Assembly (NCBI GenBank): GCA_949825045.1
Contig: OX463829.1
Location: forward strand, 6,200,001 to 6,264,000
Source: Argyresthia goedartella
Lineage: Eukaryota > Arthropoda > Insecta > Lepidoptera > Argyresthiidae
DNA length: 64,000 bases
Direction of reading: 5' to 3'
A program made the position numbers and the translations under genes. Shown one piece after another: positions 39,629 to 50,690 of the stretch (positions within the stretch are counted from its first letter, which is position 1; each line of letters starts with the position of its first letter). Below the pieces are notes generated by a model. The model was not told the origin of the DNA. It did no database searches and worked only from the letters and a program-made list of their open reading frames with translations.

Positions 39629-41400
39629 CTGTGGAATGGAAAACGTTAGCATCACAAAACTGGCGCTATACTCGTATTGGGTTAATTTTGGACCCCTAGC
39701 TTAAAAAAATGGTATAAAAATAACAACTATAATTTTTTTAAATCAGCATTCAAGGGCATCGAAAGTTTGTGGCAAAGCCCAATTATTATACCCCTTTTTT
39801 GCACAAGAGTTTGGTATATATGGATAGAAGACACAAAAATTGACAATGAATGTTACATGTGTTATACGTTGAAGTAAATTGGGAGTATCGTATAATAGCT
39901 ATTTATTTATTTATTTTATTTATTAATACAGATTAATGCACAACATTACAGACTATGTCCGATTCGTTGTACACATAAAATATAAAAATAACATATATAC
40001 CCTTCCATTTAAACCAGATTGAAACATAACAAGTTATGTCATTTCAATAAATGTCAACAATAATAATAATAATTTTAGAGGTAATATATTTACTTCCGAT
40101 TTCCTCGCCAACGCAAGACTTAAGGGTATATGACATATTTATTTGGGGTTGTTACCGCTAGGGGCCGGCCTATTGTTCTCGTAACCGCGAATCTACATTG
40201 ATTACCAAATGGGGCCGAAAGAGATATTACTATTATTAAAATTGAATCGCGTTATTTTCATTCTTCTGTTCCTGGTTGGGGCCAGTGGCTAAGTACAGTC
40301 GGCGACCGACATGATGACTTGAAGGTTTTGTGAAGGAATCGTTTTGACAAGATAGTTATAAAATGAAAGATGCAGAGACGGAATCAGCAATGAGGCAACG
40401 TTTTTATATTTGGATCAAATAGAAATATGCCTACCCTTTCATGATACACTGCCTACCCTTTCATGATACATTTCCCTTTCATGCCTTGGTTTGCTGGAAG
40501 AAATCTCTTTTTAGAGATAAGCTCGCCTTTGTACATATGATTTCTCCTAATGTAACCTTTTCAATTTAATATGTGTGTGTGCAATACAGAATTATGAAAT
40601 TATGAAATATGCATTGGTAACATTATAGGTATAATTTCACAGAAGCACTTCACACACTGCACACTTATATGTCCAAATATGATTGACACCTGCACCTATG
40701 GTTCATTTTCAAGGCTATATGTCCAAACCCTAGTATGAGATAAGAAATTACTTGTTTATTGGTTCATCTAAAAACACGTCCCTTCCTAATTGGAAAATAT
40801 CAAAAGATGGTTAAGTTATATTTGTAAAATAATAGAGGGTAAGTAACCAAAGTCATCAAGCAGGTAAAGCCACTCACGATGACTTATGAAATGAACGACA
40901 TATGTTTGAATGTGTGGACAGAAGTTTCAAGAGCGTTATTACAATACAAACTGATGTTAACTGTTCTTTTTACACTCCTCTTTGGCAAGTGCGAGTTTGT
41001 TTTCATTTAAATAATAATGGTCGAAGAAGGCTTCGGCCCCTAGCGGTAATACTCTTCGGCCCCTAGCGGCAACAACCCTTAATTTTTTACTTCTCCAAAC
41101 ATATTCGGCCGTGCGATCACCCTATTTGTATGGAGAAGTGAAAAGTAAAGTTGCTTTGCACAAATCGGTTTCATAGAGAAAGTTGTTCAGAATGATGTCC
41201 CTAACAACCCCCTAGAATATGACTATACCTTCCTGTTACACCCTTTATTATAAATGCCCATGTTTATGTTGATAATGCACAGGCACCTGAACAGTAATTT
41301 AAATTTAATCTAAATATAATTTAATTTAAATTAATATTTGTACGCCTTTAAGGTAGAGTGTGGCAAGAAAAATATTTATTTAACAACCCTGTAACCCACA
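39629..41400. other. Gene B upstream intron or flank, repeats only
   Basis: It contains (ATTT)n at 39900-39930 and an inverted pair of GGTTGTTACCGCTAGGGG (40145-40163) and CCCCTAGCGGCAACAACCC (41060-41079), which may bound a 0.93-kb DNA element. A tandem copy of the word TTCGGCCCCTAGCGG lies at 41034-41069. The repeated CCTACCCTTTCATGATACA words lie at about 40431-40470. No exon was recognised. Confidence 0.45.
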
Positions 41401-41404
41401 TTCA

Positions 41405-41440
41405 CAAATAAAATATCTTTATCTTTATCTTTATCTTTAT
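41405..41440 (+). repeat. (ATCTTT)n microsatellite, probable LINE 3' tail
   Basis: AATAAAATATCTTT followed by three further TATCTT units is a common form of short LINE 3' tails. Confidence 0.55.
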
Positions 41441-41629
41441 TTATGAATTTTGTAAGCGATATATTTCGCATGAAATCTGGGTTCAAATTGCGAAAAAAAT
41501 ATATTATGAAAGCTAAAACCTACACATAGCTATATACTTATTACATAAACACAGTTCCACATACATATTATACATACTTTTGTTTTGTAATAAATAATTT
41601 ACTCTATCTATTTACACCGGTTTCATAGC

Positions 41630-42062
41630 TGGCCGCAGTTATAGTTTTTCCCAAAATAGCGACGATGGGCTAGCCCCATTTCACGCAAAATGGAGATCCT
41701 ATCGAATAAGTAGCTAAAAGTGGGCAGTATGGGCCTCAGCCAGCCACCCGGTATGGGACTCCATGCCACAATGTTTAACATAATAAAACATAGCGTCACT
41801 CCTTTTCTCATACGGGGTGGCAGAGGCTCAATTGTGCCCACTTTGTGCCAGTTATTCAATACTCCACTGACAGGGGGGGACTAACCCATCACTGCAGTTC
41901 TGGAGTAATTAAAGTTTCCTCACCATGTTTTCCATCACCATAAGAACGTCCGTATAATGTATTTAAGATAAATTAATTATCTCATTGGTACATGGTCAGG
42001 AATCGAACCTGCATCTCCTGTGTGAGAAGCAAGCGTGAAACCCATTAGACCACGGAGCCACA
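41630..42062 (-). repeat. tRNA-derived SINE family S3, near full length (reverse)
   Basis: On the minus strand the head is GCTCCGTGGTCTAATGGG (A box) and GCAGGTTCGATTCCTGACC (B box). The body follows with ATACGGACGTTCTTATGG and a tail with GAGCCTCTGCCACCCCG. Related head pieces are at 54085-54150 and 61628-61693, and a body piece at 16395-16505. Confidence 0.75.
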
Positions 42063-43700
42063 ATATTTGTATGTTGTTTTGGCGTAACGTAGGTATACCT
42101 AAACAAAAACATTTGATTCCTTTTAAATATACCACTGCGGACGCATTTCTGTAACACACCGACCACACCGTCGAAAAACTTGTTAAAATATAATATGAAA
42201 CCTCCTTTATGTTCAAGGCCCAGCCCAAAGAGGATTGGATTGACAGGGACCATAACTTGTACCTTAATTTAAGAACAAATGTTTATGTACTTTATGGAAG
42301 CAATAAACTTAATTTGAAATTGAATTTGGATGCCAGTTCGGTATTGCGAACTTTTTGTTAGTGTAACTTTTCTAAAGTTTTCACTGAATCGGGAAGCTTT
42401 TTTTGAGATTTTAATACTATTTCGGTTTTGTTTCCTACATATTACTTATTTCCTATGTACAGATTTGATAGTTCTTATTTCTGGTTTAGTTGCGTTTTTC
42501 GTTTGGGTGTTTGTTTTGTAAAGTCGGTTAAAACCATAAAAAAATTCCAAGACTGGGTTGAAGACATACATACATAATAGCTCTCTACAAGAGTGTACGG
42601 AACCCTTGGTGCGCGTCTCCGACTCGCCATTGGCCGTTTATTTCCTTTAAGGTACGAAACCCTAAAAACTGCTGAGACTAATCTGTGATTTGATAACTAC
42701 GCTTGATAGAAATAGACATATAGATCCGAGTTTAGGGCAGTTCTAAAACTACATTACATCGAAACTTCTTCGTACTTTAACTCATCTTAAAATATTTTGC
42801 CCCAAATGCCCCAAATATAAATATTGAAGAGCTTATTATTCTTAAAGAAAACACTTGCCAAATCCCAAAAAAACATATGTTATGAAGATATCCTTTTAGT
42901 TTAATCCGATAGTTTGTAAACATGTTAATGGAAACTAGACGAAAAAAACATATGTTAATCACCTAATAGTTGATATTTCTTGGGATCTAAAAATAATATT
43001 GATATAGTTCTTGTATAAAAAAGGTATTCAAATATGTTGAAAATGTTACTTTAAAAATAAGAAATAATCAGTGGTTTTGAAAAATACACAAAAAACACAC
43101 AATGTTCGCAGTGATAAAACTTTATTTTAATAAATGTGTATCCAATATTTCAACCATCACGAATCGAGTTGCTAGTTTCACCGATACACGAGCCTTAAAA
43201 AAACTTTATATACGTACCATTGACAAATATCCTATTATCAACGCCCCAGTCCTCAAAGAAAAGCAGAACAAAAACCGAGTCACACGGGGCAATTCACAAC
43301 CCATTTTTAAATCCTAATCACAGTTTTTTTCTATATTAAAAATAAGTTATCATCCACAAAGTTAGGTGTTCAACTGCACTCTGATTGTTTTATTTAGTTC
43401 AAACCAAATTTCTATGATAGGACTCGGAGGATGCCAGTCAAAACTAACCGTATCAGTTTTTTGCTGCGCCCGTATCGTCTGTTTGTTGATAAAATATTTA
43501 TCAGATAAGCCGGTAGGGCGACAAGAATGTGGGGTAGGGGCGGTGGAGAGAGAGGTAAAAACTCTTGTTCGACAAAGGACAATACCTGCCCTAATATTTC
43601 ACATTTTCCAGCCAAATTCACGTGATATTTTGCACGGCAAATGTAAAATCTCACACATTTTTTAGAGTGATAAGTAAGCAAATTAAAAATGATTTTTTTG
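42063..43700. other. Intergenic, repeat debris
   Basis: A LINE-tail-like ATAAACTTAATTTGAAATTG lies at about 42300. A diverged GTACGGAACCCTTGGTGCG...CCGACTCGCC word lies at about 42596-42630. No credible host exon or RNA gene was found. The 99-codon frame at 43366 shows no domain. Confidence 0.35.
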
Positions 43701-43850
43701 TACAACTTGACATGTTCAACCTAAAACGAAGGATAAAGAGGGCTTCACTTCGCTCACCCCTTTATCTAAGCTACCGCAGCAAATATAAGGGATATTTGCT
43801 GTGCAAATCAGTACTTTGAAGTGCAATTTAATATTTCTAAACTAACTGTT
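43700..43850 (+). repeat. Dispersed repeat M1, copy 6
   Basis: It has ACATGTTCAACCTAAAACGA, AGGGCTTCACTTCGCTCACC, AAGCTACCGCAG and a 3' end with ATTTGCTGTGCAAATCAGTA. It directly precedes an RTE-like LINE fragment. Confidence 0.7.
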
Positions 43851-43862
43851 CACTAGCACACT

Positions 43863-44697
43863 TGAAGAGGTCTTCAAAACCTTGGCAGCATCATGGCAAA
43901 ATAAGGGGATTGTCGTCGGCGTTAGAAGGCTACACAACCTCCGCTTCGCCGACGATATTGTCCTGTTTGCTTCACCGGCTGCGGAACTGGAGACTTTGCT
44001 ACAGGAACTGAGCACGGCAGGCCTTGAGGTTGGACTAATGATGAATTGGTCAAAAACTCAACTGATGACCAACGGCGCAAAGCGTAAGGTAGTTATTGAT
44101 GGGCGGGAGATTCACTATGTCGACGAGTACATCTGCTTGGGCCAGATAGTTTCCTTCGAAAACAGGCAGGACAAGGAAATCGAAAGACGTACTTCGAATG
44201 CCTGGAAGAGCTTCTGGTCCATGAAAGAGCTAATGAAGGTCAGCCTTCCTCTGTCCCTGAAGCGCAAACTCGTCAACATGTGCATCCTGCCCATCCTAAC
44301 CTACGGCGCACAAACTTGGTCGTTGACCGAGCGACAGAAGTCCAAACTCAAGGTTTGCCAGTGAGCGATGGAGCGCAGTATTTTAGGTGAAAAAAGACCG
44401 CGTTAAGAACACCGTACTGCGCTCCATAACTGGCATCGCAGATGTGGGTGTGCAGACCGCCAAACTGAAGTGGAGCTGGGCAGGCCATGTCGAATGCACC
44501 CAGACAGGTGGGTGAGGATAGCCACTGAATGGGTGCCTATAGACGGACACCGGCGCAGAGAAAGGCCCAGAAGGAGATGGCGGGACGACCTGGACACGTT
44601 CGAACTAGAGTGGGTCAATCTAGCTCTGACTAGAGATGTGTGGGCTCGAAATGGGGATGCCTTTGCCCAGCAGTGGGACACAATATAGGCTATGTAA
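43863..44697 (+). pseudogene. RTE-like LINE reverse-transcriptase fragment, 5'-truncated
   Basis: The open stretch 43882-44364 carries LRFADDIVLFA (YADD-type catalytic block), NWSKTQLM, a YICLGQIV block, and SLKRKLVNMCILPILTYGAQ with TWSLTERQ, typical of the RTE clade. After a stop at 44362 and a frame change it continues to WSWAGHVE, then MELGRPCRM... and RPRRRWRDDLDTFE to TAG at about 44686. The endonuclease half is absent. It is a dead, 5'-truncated copy. Confidence 0.8.
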
Positions 44698-44759
44698 AAA
44701 AAAAAAATGTCATGTGAAATTAAAGAGTTGTATAAGACGTCAGGGTGCCAATTGCTTAT

Positions 44760-44885
44760 AGTACATTACTGTCGCGGTCTGTAATGACTGCGTTGCTGGT
44801 CGCACTGTTGGTGGCCAAAAGCGCAGCACAGCACAGCTCAAGGCCTACACAGCGCGATCAGCATTGCAGCCCTTGATGGACAAAC
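44760..44885 (+). repeat. Dispersed repeat R, left part (target of the CR1-like LINE)
   Basis: CATTACTGTCGCGGTCTGTA and GTTGGTGGCC recur at 53929-54075 and 61480-61620. The repeat is interrupted here by the LINE at 44900 and resumes at 50686 (AAGCTTATAGGCCGAGAG, CTAAGCTAAGCTCGAGGCC). Confidence 0.7.
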
Positions 44886-45168
44886 TGGAATAAAAGCCGT
44901 TTTTTTTTGTTGGAGGGCAAAAAAATGGAATTACCCATGTTCAGGAGTCAGACCTCCCTGCTATGTCCGGGTCCCCACATATTGAGCGGGAATCAGCTTG
45001 TTTGTTATACGGAATAAAAACAGCCCCTTTGTGTTTACAGTTATCTGTCTAAAACTTTACTGTTAGCTCACACTAGCTGGAGTCGTGCGGCGGCGATCAG
45101 TTCCAACTTGAAAGAGCTCCAGTTTAAATATATAAAATTAAATTAGTAACAGTGTTTTTTGGTCAAAG

Positions 45169-45520
45169 AAACTTTAAAATAATCAAAATGGTGCATAAAT
45201 ATTACCACGTGATAACGAACATATTGTTTTAATTGTGAACAAACAGTGAATTTAATCTAAAACAGTGGGATGACAGTGCAAATTTGGAGAACAAAGGAAT
45301 ATTTTTGCTATATGATTCTTCGAGACCTTCTCTCGAATTGGACAAAACATTAAAATAATCAAAACAGTGCATACATATTACCACGTTTGAACAAACATTG
45401 ATTTAATTGTGAACAAACAGTAAATATACTCTGAAACAGTGGAATGACAATGCAGATTTGAAGAACAAAGGAATATTTGCTATATGATTCTTCGAGACCA
45501 TCTCCCGTATTGAACAGTAA
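45169..45520 (+). repeat. Two tandem 5' UTR monomers, about 175 bp each
   Basis: TTAAAATAATCAAAA begins both units (about 45173 and 45349). Each runs through TATTACCACGT, GAACAAACAGT and GAACAAAGGAATATTT to ATATGATTCTTCGAGACC. Monomeric 5' UTRs often act as internal promoters in LINEs. Confidence 0.8.
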
Positions 45521-45956
45521 AGGTACCATGCAAAAGACAATACTATAATAAGTGCTCTCAAAACGCCTCTATACGAAATAATGAGTAGAATCCGAAATAA
45601 TTGCCAAATCAATTACCGGAATTAAATTACTAACGCCATCTAGTGATGAGTAGTCTTGGAAACCGTAGCGACATCTATTGGCGAGTAGAAGAAGCACTGA
45701 ACATAAGATCTATATCGTAACATAATCCCACGAAAACTCAACAGAGGGCACTATAGACGTTGTAGAGATCTGGGGCCATGTCATGTGGTAGAGATCTTAA
45801 GACAAAGTAGAGTACCAAAAAGGACTAAATGCAATACCTTCGCATAGTGCTACCAACATAAATTAACATCCTTGCTTCGTAGTCTGCCTTCCTGCTGGAA
45901 ACCACGACCTGCGCTGCGACTGCTGATGGGCATATTTTCGAGGTGTCAATAAGACA

Positions 45957-47339
45957 ATGTATAACTGCAAGACCTGCCTTGGAGCCGTATTTCCCTCTGA
46001 GTTAGTAAAATGTTTGAGCTGTCGAAATACGTATCATCATAACTGTGTCAATATAACGTCCGCGTACTATATGGCAAATAGCAACACTCTAAAAATGGAG
46101 TTTAAATGCCCAACATGTCGCCAAGAGACCATTCGAGATCCTGAAACAACAATACATAATAACTCAGACATCCTACCAAATACTCCGTTATCAACCTCAC
46201 TAGCTAATATAACACATAGGAAGCCCAGACAAATACTCGACAACACAGAAGGTAATGAGTTGCTACTGGCACTGAGCCTTTCTTCTCAAAGTTTGCCTAC
46301 TATAACAGAAAACAACGAGGAGCTACGGGAGGAAAACGATAACCTACGTTTGCAACTCGACGCGGCAAATAGTGAAATTGACAACCTCATTCTGGAGAAT
46401 ACTAGATTAAATAAATCATTAGAGGAACACAAGAAGAGGATCGAGTTTCTTAAGTCTGTTGGAATAACCGGTGGTGGATCGCCCCCACCAATGTTTTTTT
46501 CACCTCAATACAGAAGAATACACCCCAGTAGTATGAGAATGGGATACCCCCGTATGTCACCCGGACAGTTCACTAATGGAGTGATCAAACAAATGGCTTC
46601 GGTCAATCCAGATGCAGATAGCGCTGGTGATGTTAAACCGGCGAAGTCAAGTCAACCAGTTGAAACTGCAGCAGTCACGAGTCAGCCTGAGGTCACCTGC
46701 CAACCACCCAGAGCGTCGACGGAGAATCAAGGCTATCAAAAAAGAAAAATACTATTGTTAGCTGATGAACGGGGTATAGGTATGAACAAAATTCTGAAAA
46801 ACATCTTGGGCAGTCTATACAGTGTTGAGTCTTTTATTAAGCCACAAGCAACCATGAATCAAGTGATGACATCTTGTACCAATCTTTGCAAAGAATATAC
46901 GAATAAAGATTTCGTCATTGTATTGGCAGGGTCAAATGACAGGGACCCTCTGAATTTACAATCTATGCTATACTATGAATTGAGCCAGAGTAGACATACA
47001 AATGTGATATTGTTAAATGTCGACTCAGGAAAATTCCTAAATGAGAGAAAACTCAATAGCACTTTAAAATTTCTGTGCTCTCCTTTTGACCATACAACTT
47101 TTGTAAACACAGGAAAAATGTCTTCGAAACTCTATGTTTGTAGAAACGTATATCAGGAAATTTTAAGGTTGAACTACAGAATAAATTATGACGAGTACAA
47201 AAATTCGGTAGTGCACAGTGTATGTAATAAAGACAAAGCTTTCAGTAACGTAGAGACGCAAACAGATGATGATGATGTACAATGTTTTGCCAATGGGGTC
47301 AGCACTAAATCTACTAATCCCAACCAGGATTTTCGGTAG
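45957..47339 (+). CDS. CR1-like ORF1 protein: PHD/RING-like finger, coiled coil, esterase-like domain
   Basis: 460 residues, intact. The N-terminal CKTCLGAVFPSELVKCLSCR... CPTCRQE is a PHD-type zinc finger (residues 3-57). A coiled coil (about 120-165) is rich in Leu, Glu and Asn (ENDNLRLQLDAANSEIDNLI). A Pro/Met linker follows. The C-terminal domain from about residue 262 (KRKILLLADERGIGMNKIL, later VIVLAGSNDRDPLN) resembles the SGNH esterases of CR1 ORF1. Family knowledge suggests RNP formation with the element RNA. ATG 45957 is the first in frame. The stop overlaps the ORF2 frame by about 20 bases. Confidence 0.9.
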   Translation: MYNCKTCLGAVFPSELVKCLSCRNTYHHNCVNITSAYYMANSNTLKMEFKCPTCRQETIRDPETTIHNNSDILPNTPLSTSLANITHRKPRQILDNTEGNELLLALSLSSQSLPTITENNEELREENDNLRLQLDAANSEIDNLILENTRLNKSLEEHKKRIEFLKSVGITGGGSPPPMFFSPQYRRIHPSSMRMGYPRMSPGQFTNGVIKQMASVNPDADSAGDVKPAKSSQPVETAAVTSQPEVTCQPPRASTENQGYQKRKILLLADERGIGMNKILKNILGSLYSVESFIKPQATMNQVMTSCTNLCKEYTNKDFVIVLAGSNDRDPLNLQSMLYYELSQSRHTNVILLNVDSGKFLNERKLNSTLKFLCSPFDHTTFVNTGKMSSKLYVCRNVYQEILRLNYRINYDEYKNSVVHSVCNKDKAFSNVETQTDDDDVQCFANGVSTKSTNPNQDFR

Positions 47340-50251
47340 GGTGTCACAGGGATTTGCATTTACATGAAAGTACACACTTTACAAATAAGAATATTTCACA
47401 TGTTAATGTTTGTAGCCTAAATGCTTTTAAGCTGTCCTTACTTGAGATCTGGCTCTGTGGGGATATAGGAAAACATGTAGAGATTTTGTGTATAACCGAA
47501 CACCACAGAGTCTATGACGACCTGGCAAGGATAACATTGCAGGGCTTTACATTGGCCGCTAGTTTCTGTCGCAAATACAGAAAGAGTAGGGGTGGGGCTT
47601 GTATATATGTAAGAGACGGCACTCAGTACAGTGAGTTACCTAAAATAAAAGATTTGTCTATCCCAAAAATATTCGAAGTCTGTGGTATTAATCTGAGCGG
47701 AAGTTACATTATTTGTGCTTACAGACCGAAAACAGTTAAGGATGATAATTTTATAAATTATTTAGAAAATGCTTTGGCGCTTGTCTCAAGACATAGAGAT
47801 CGTAATATCATAATTTGCGGTGATTTTAATATTGATATTCTTGTGGACTCTACTGAATCCAAAGAATTTATAAGTCTGCTTCAGTCTCATTGTATGAAGC
47901 CATTTATAACTGAACCAACTCGTATCACCGATCATAGTCGGACCTGCATAGATAATATAATTTCAAATGTAGATTTAAACAAGTCGGGTTTTGTAGAGTT
48001 GGGCTTATCAGACCATACCCTTCAGTATGCTTCCCTTAATATATCAGTAAAAAAGGATAATTCTAAATATTATAAGTTAGTAAGAGATCTAAAGGAAACA
48101 AACCTTCATAAGCTGTCGACGCAGTTACTTCAAATGTCATGGGACGAGGTGTATAATGAAAAAGACTACAATAAATGTTTTGACTATTTTCATGATAAGC
48201 TAACAGAAGCCTTTGAGATCTGTTGCCCGTTAATTAAAGTTAGAGGGGACACAAACAAAAATAATAAAAATTGGTTAACACCGGGAATCAAAAAGTCGTG
48301 TGAAACAAAACGGGATCTATTTATTAAGTCCAAAGTTACTAAATGTGAAACTGATTCCACTCATTACAAAAGGTATTCAACTTTATTAGGCCAGGTAATC
48401 CAACTAGCAAAACAAAAGTATAATGAGAAAATTATAATAAATTCAAACGACAAAGTTAAAGCTACTTGGAAATTGATAAATACGCACATCTCTGGGAAAA
48501 AACATCTAGAGACTAGAGATTACACCGGTTTGACTAATAATACTAATTCGAAAGTGGCATTCAATAACCAGGATGCAGCCAATATTTTTAACACTTACTT
48601 TATAAACACATGTACTAGCAAAAACGTACAATCAAACTTAAAATTGCCTAGATTTAATCAATCCTCTATGTTTGTCAAACCCGTCGATAGTTTTAAATTA
48701 AAAAAAAAGATAGTAAGTCTGAAAAATAAAAAATCATGTGGTTATGATGGGATGTCATCTATGGTTATTAAGTCAATAGCCAAGGCTATACATGACCCCC
48801 TTCTTTTCTTAATTAATAGATCCTTAAGTGAAGGAGTTTTCCCAGACAAACTAAAAAAGGCGCGAGTAAAACCAATACACAAGTCGGATGACAAGCTTGA
48901 TGTTGCTAAATATAGACCAATTTCCTTGCTCTCCATAATTTCAAAACTGTTCGAGAAAATAATGGCTGATCAGTTACGAAAATTCCTGTGCTCTGAAAAA
49001 ATACTAGCAAAAGAACAATTTGGTTTTCAAAAGGATATGTCGACAATAGACGCCATCTTCGAAATGACGGACTTTATAGGAGAAGCACTTGATAATAATG
49101 ATAATATAATAACAGTCCTTCTTGACTTATCAAAGGCCTTCGACCATGTTAATCACGATGCTTTAATAAATATTCTGAATAGATATGGTGTTAGGGGGAT
49201 AGTGAGTGATTGGTTCGTGTCCTATCTTAGCGGCCGGTCTCAATTTGTTGCGTTACCTACTATTGATGAGAGTGGAGTGCTCCGTGAAGTTGAGTCGAAC
49301 TGTGAAGAAATTAAGGTTGGAGTCCCTCAAGGGTCAATACTAGGCCCGATTTTATTCCTATTATACGTCAACGACCTTCCCTTGCATACTTCAAACAAAA
49401 TTATAATGTTCGCTGACGATGTCTCTGTTTTCTTTAAGTTCAGTAGAGGCAATCATGAAAACCTATCAAATACAATAAATAACTCAATAAATGGCATTAT
49501 AGAATGGTTTGACAGTCTTAACCTAAACACAAACGTAGGTAAAACGAAATTGATTCATTTCAGAAACTACAACACCCAAGTACCACAACTCAGCATAAAA
49601 ATAAGGGACGAAGAAATTGAATCTGCTTCTTATGTAAAATTTCTGGGAATCTACACGGACAGTAACCTAAACTGGATGAGACATGTAGACAAATTGGTTG
49701 GCAAATGCAGTAGTTTCTGTTATGCTTTAAGATCCCTTATTAAAATTGCTTCAAAGAAAGCAGCCTTGCAAGCCTACTTTGCCTTCTTTCAGTCAAGAGT
49801 GCTTTACGGTTTGGCTGTTTGGGGAGGTAGCGTCGATATAAATAGAATCTTTATCTTGCAGAAGAGAGCCATCCGCATTTTAAACAACATAGGCTCTAGC
49901 ATGGAGTCTTGTAGAGAGTCTTTTAGAGAGTTGAAAATTCACACAATCACTGCTCTATATGTAATTGAATTGTGCAAACTTACAAGGCGCTATCCACTTA
50001 AGTTTCCCCAAAAAAAACCAGGTTTAAGTGAAAGACTAAATGAAAGAAACAAGGGCTACTTAGAGGTCCCACATTGTCGAACAGCTTCCTATACACGTGC
50101 TACAAAGTTGACTGCCATCAAAGTGTACAACAGCCTACCCTTAAGTATTAAAATACTAACTGGAAAAGGGTTCATCACAGGTCTAAAAGACTATTTGTTA
50201 ACTGTGTCGCCCTATAATTTGGACGAGTTTTATAATTTTAAGAATAATTAG
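47318..50251 (+). CDS. CR1-like ORF2 protein: AP endonuclease and reverse transcriptase
   Basis: Open from 47318 to TAG/TAA near 50251, about 970 codons. The endonuclease starts at about 47390 (ISHVNVCSLNAFKLS), with the EHH, IICGDFNIDILVDS and LSDHTLQY blocks. The RT has KARVKPIHKSDD, YRPISLLSIISKLFEK, VLLDLSKAFDHVNHD, GVPQGSILGPILFLLYVNDL and MFADDVSVFFKF. The C-terminal region (YGLAVWGGS, IFILQKRAIRIL) is of CR1 type. All catalytic Asp residues are kept. There is no ATG before the endonuclease, so reinitiation at a near-cognate codon (for example TTG 47354) or another mechanism must be used. Confidence 0.92.
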   Translation, partial: SQPGFSVGCHRDLHLHESTHFTNKNISHVNVCSLNAFKLSLLEIWLCGDIGKHVEILCITEHHRVYDDLARITLQGFTLAASFCRKYRKSRGGACIYVRDGTQYSELPKIKDLSIPKIFEVCGINLSGSYIICAYRPKTVKDDNFINYLENALALVSRHRDRNIIICGDFNIDILVDSTESKEFISLLQSHCMKPFITEPTRITDHSRTCIDNIISNVDLNKSGFVELGLSDHTLQYASLNISVKKDNSKYYKLVRDLKETNLHKLSTQLLQMSWDEVYNEKDYNKCFDYFHDKLTEAFEICCPLIKVRGDTNKNNKNWLTPGIKKSCETKRDLFIKSKVTKCETDSTHYKRYSTLLGQVIQLAKQKYNEKIIINSNDKVKATWKLINTHISGKKHLETRDYTGLTNNTNSKVAFNNQDAANIFNTYFINTCTSKNVQSNLKLPRFNQSSMFVKPVDSFKLKKKIVSLKNKKSCGYDGMSSMVIKSIAKAIHDPLLFLINRSLSEGVFPDKLKKARVKPIHKSDDKLDVAKYRPISLLSIISKLFEKIMADQLRKFLCSEKILAKEQFGFQKDMSTIDAIFEMTDFIGEALDNNDNIITVLLDLSKAFDHVNHDALINILNRYGVRGIVSDWFVSYLSGRSQFVALPTIDESGVLREVESNCEEIKVGVPQGSILGPILFLLYVNDLPLHTSNKIIMFADDVSVFFKFSRGNHENLSNTINNSINGIIEWFDSLNLNTNVGKTKLIHFRNYNTQVPQLSIKIRDEEIESASYVKFLGIYTDSNLNWMRHVDKLVGKCSSFCYALRSLIKIASKKAALQAYFAFFQSRVLYGLAVWGGSVDINRIFILQKRAIRILNNIGSSMESCRESFRELKIHTITALYVIELCKLTRRYPLKFPQKKPGLSERLNERNKGYLEVPHCRTASYTRATKLTAIKVYNSLPLSIKILTGKGFITGLKDYLLTVSPYNLDEFYNFKNN

Positions 50252-50271
50252 CGAATAGGATTGTGGCGGCT

Positions 50272-50690
50272 GTTTATTTTATCCTGTTTGCCTTGCGTAT
50301 TATAATATAATTGTATTGACCAATTATTGTATAGTGACATATTCTATTAGTGAGTGACATATATGACGATTATTTACCTCTTGTTATTTTTTATTTAATT
50401 CTAACTTGTTTTTTACTTAAATTAATTTTAGTCAAATTTTAATTCGATTTAATGTAATTTAATTCATTGATCTCGAGCCCTGTGACATTGTATTGAATAT
50501 TTATTGCTAATCCTATATGTTATGCATGATATATTATAGTTATTGTGTCTTTAATCAAATTGTATGCTACACTCGCTGAGTAAAATTACATGGAACTAAG
50601 TTTTAAGTTGTACGACCATCTGTACCTATAACAACTGTAATTTATGGCAATAAATGAAATGGAAATGGAAATGGAATAAAAGCCGAGACT
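50272..50690 (+). other. LINE 3' UTR and tail
   Basis: AT-rich 3' UTR ending in GGCAATAAATGAAATGGAAA-type tandem units, then the right target duplication. Confidence 0.7.

Larger units (their letters stand above)
44900..50671 (+). mobile_element. Full-length CR1-like non-LTR retrotransposon, 5.8 kb
   Basis: It is flanked by the direct repeat TGGAATAAAAGCCG (44886-44899 and 50672-50685). It contains 5' UTR tandem monomers, ORF1 (45957-47339), ORF2 (to 50251), a 3' UTR and a tail of ATGGAA units (50650-50675). Both ORFs are open, so the copy may be young and possibly competent. The tail overlaps the right copy of the duplication, so its exact length is 9 to 14 bp. Confidence 0.9.

Noticed and set aside
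41998..42062. Functional tRNA gene on the minus strand
   Set aside because: It is followed by a body shared with other copies and no 3' processing site; treated as SINE S3.
43366..43705. Two overlapping ~98-codon frames on opposite strands
   Set aside because: No domain, no splice signals and no repeat match; probably chance.
47300..47345. Programmed -1 frameshift between ORF1 and ORF2 of the CR1-like LINE
   Set aside because: No X XXY YYZ heptamer lies in register in the overlap, and the other CR1-like element uses a different relative frame.
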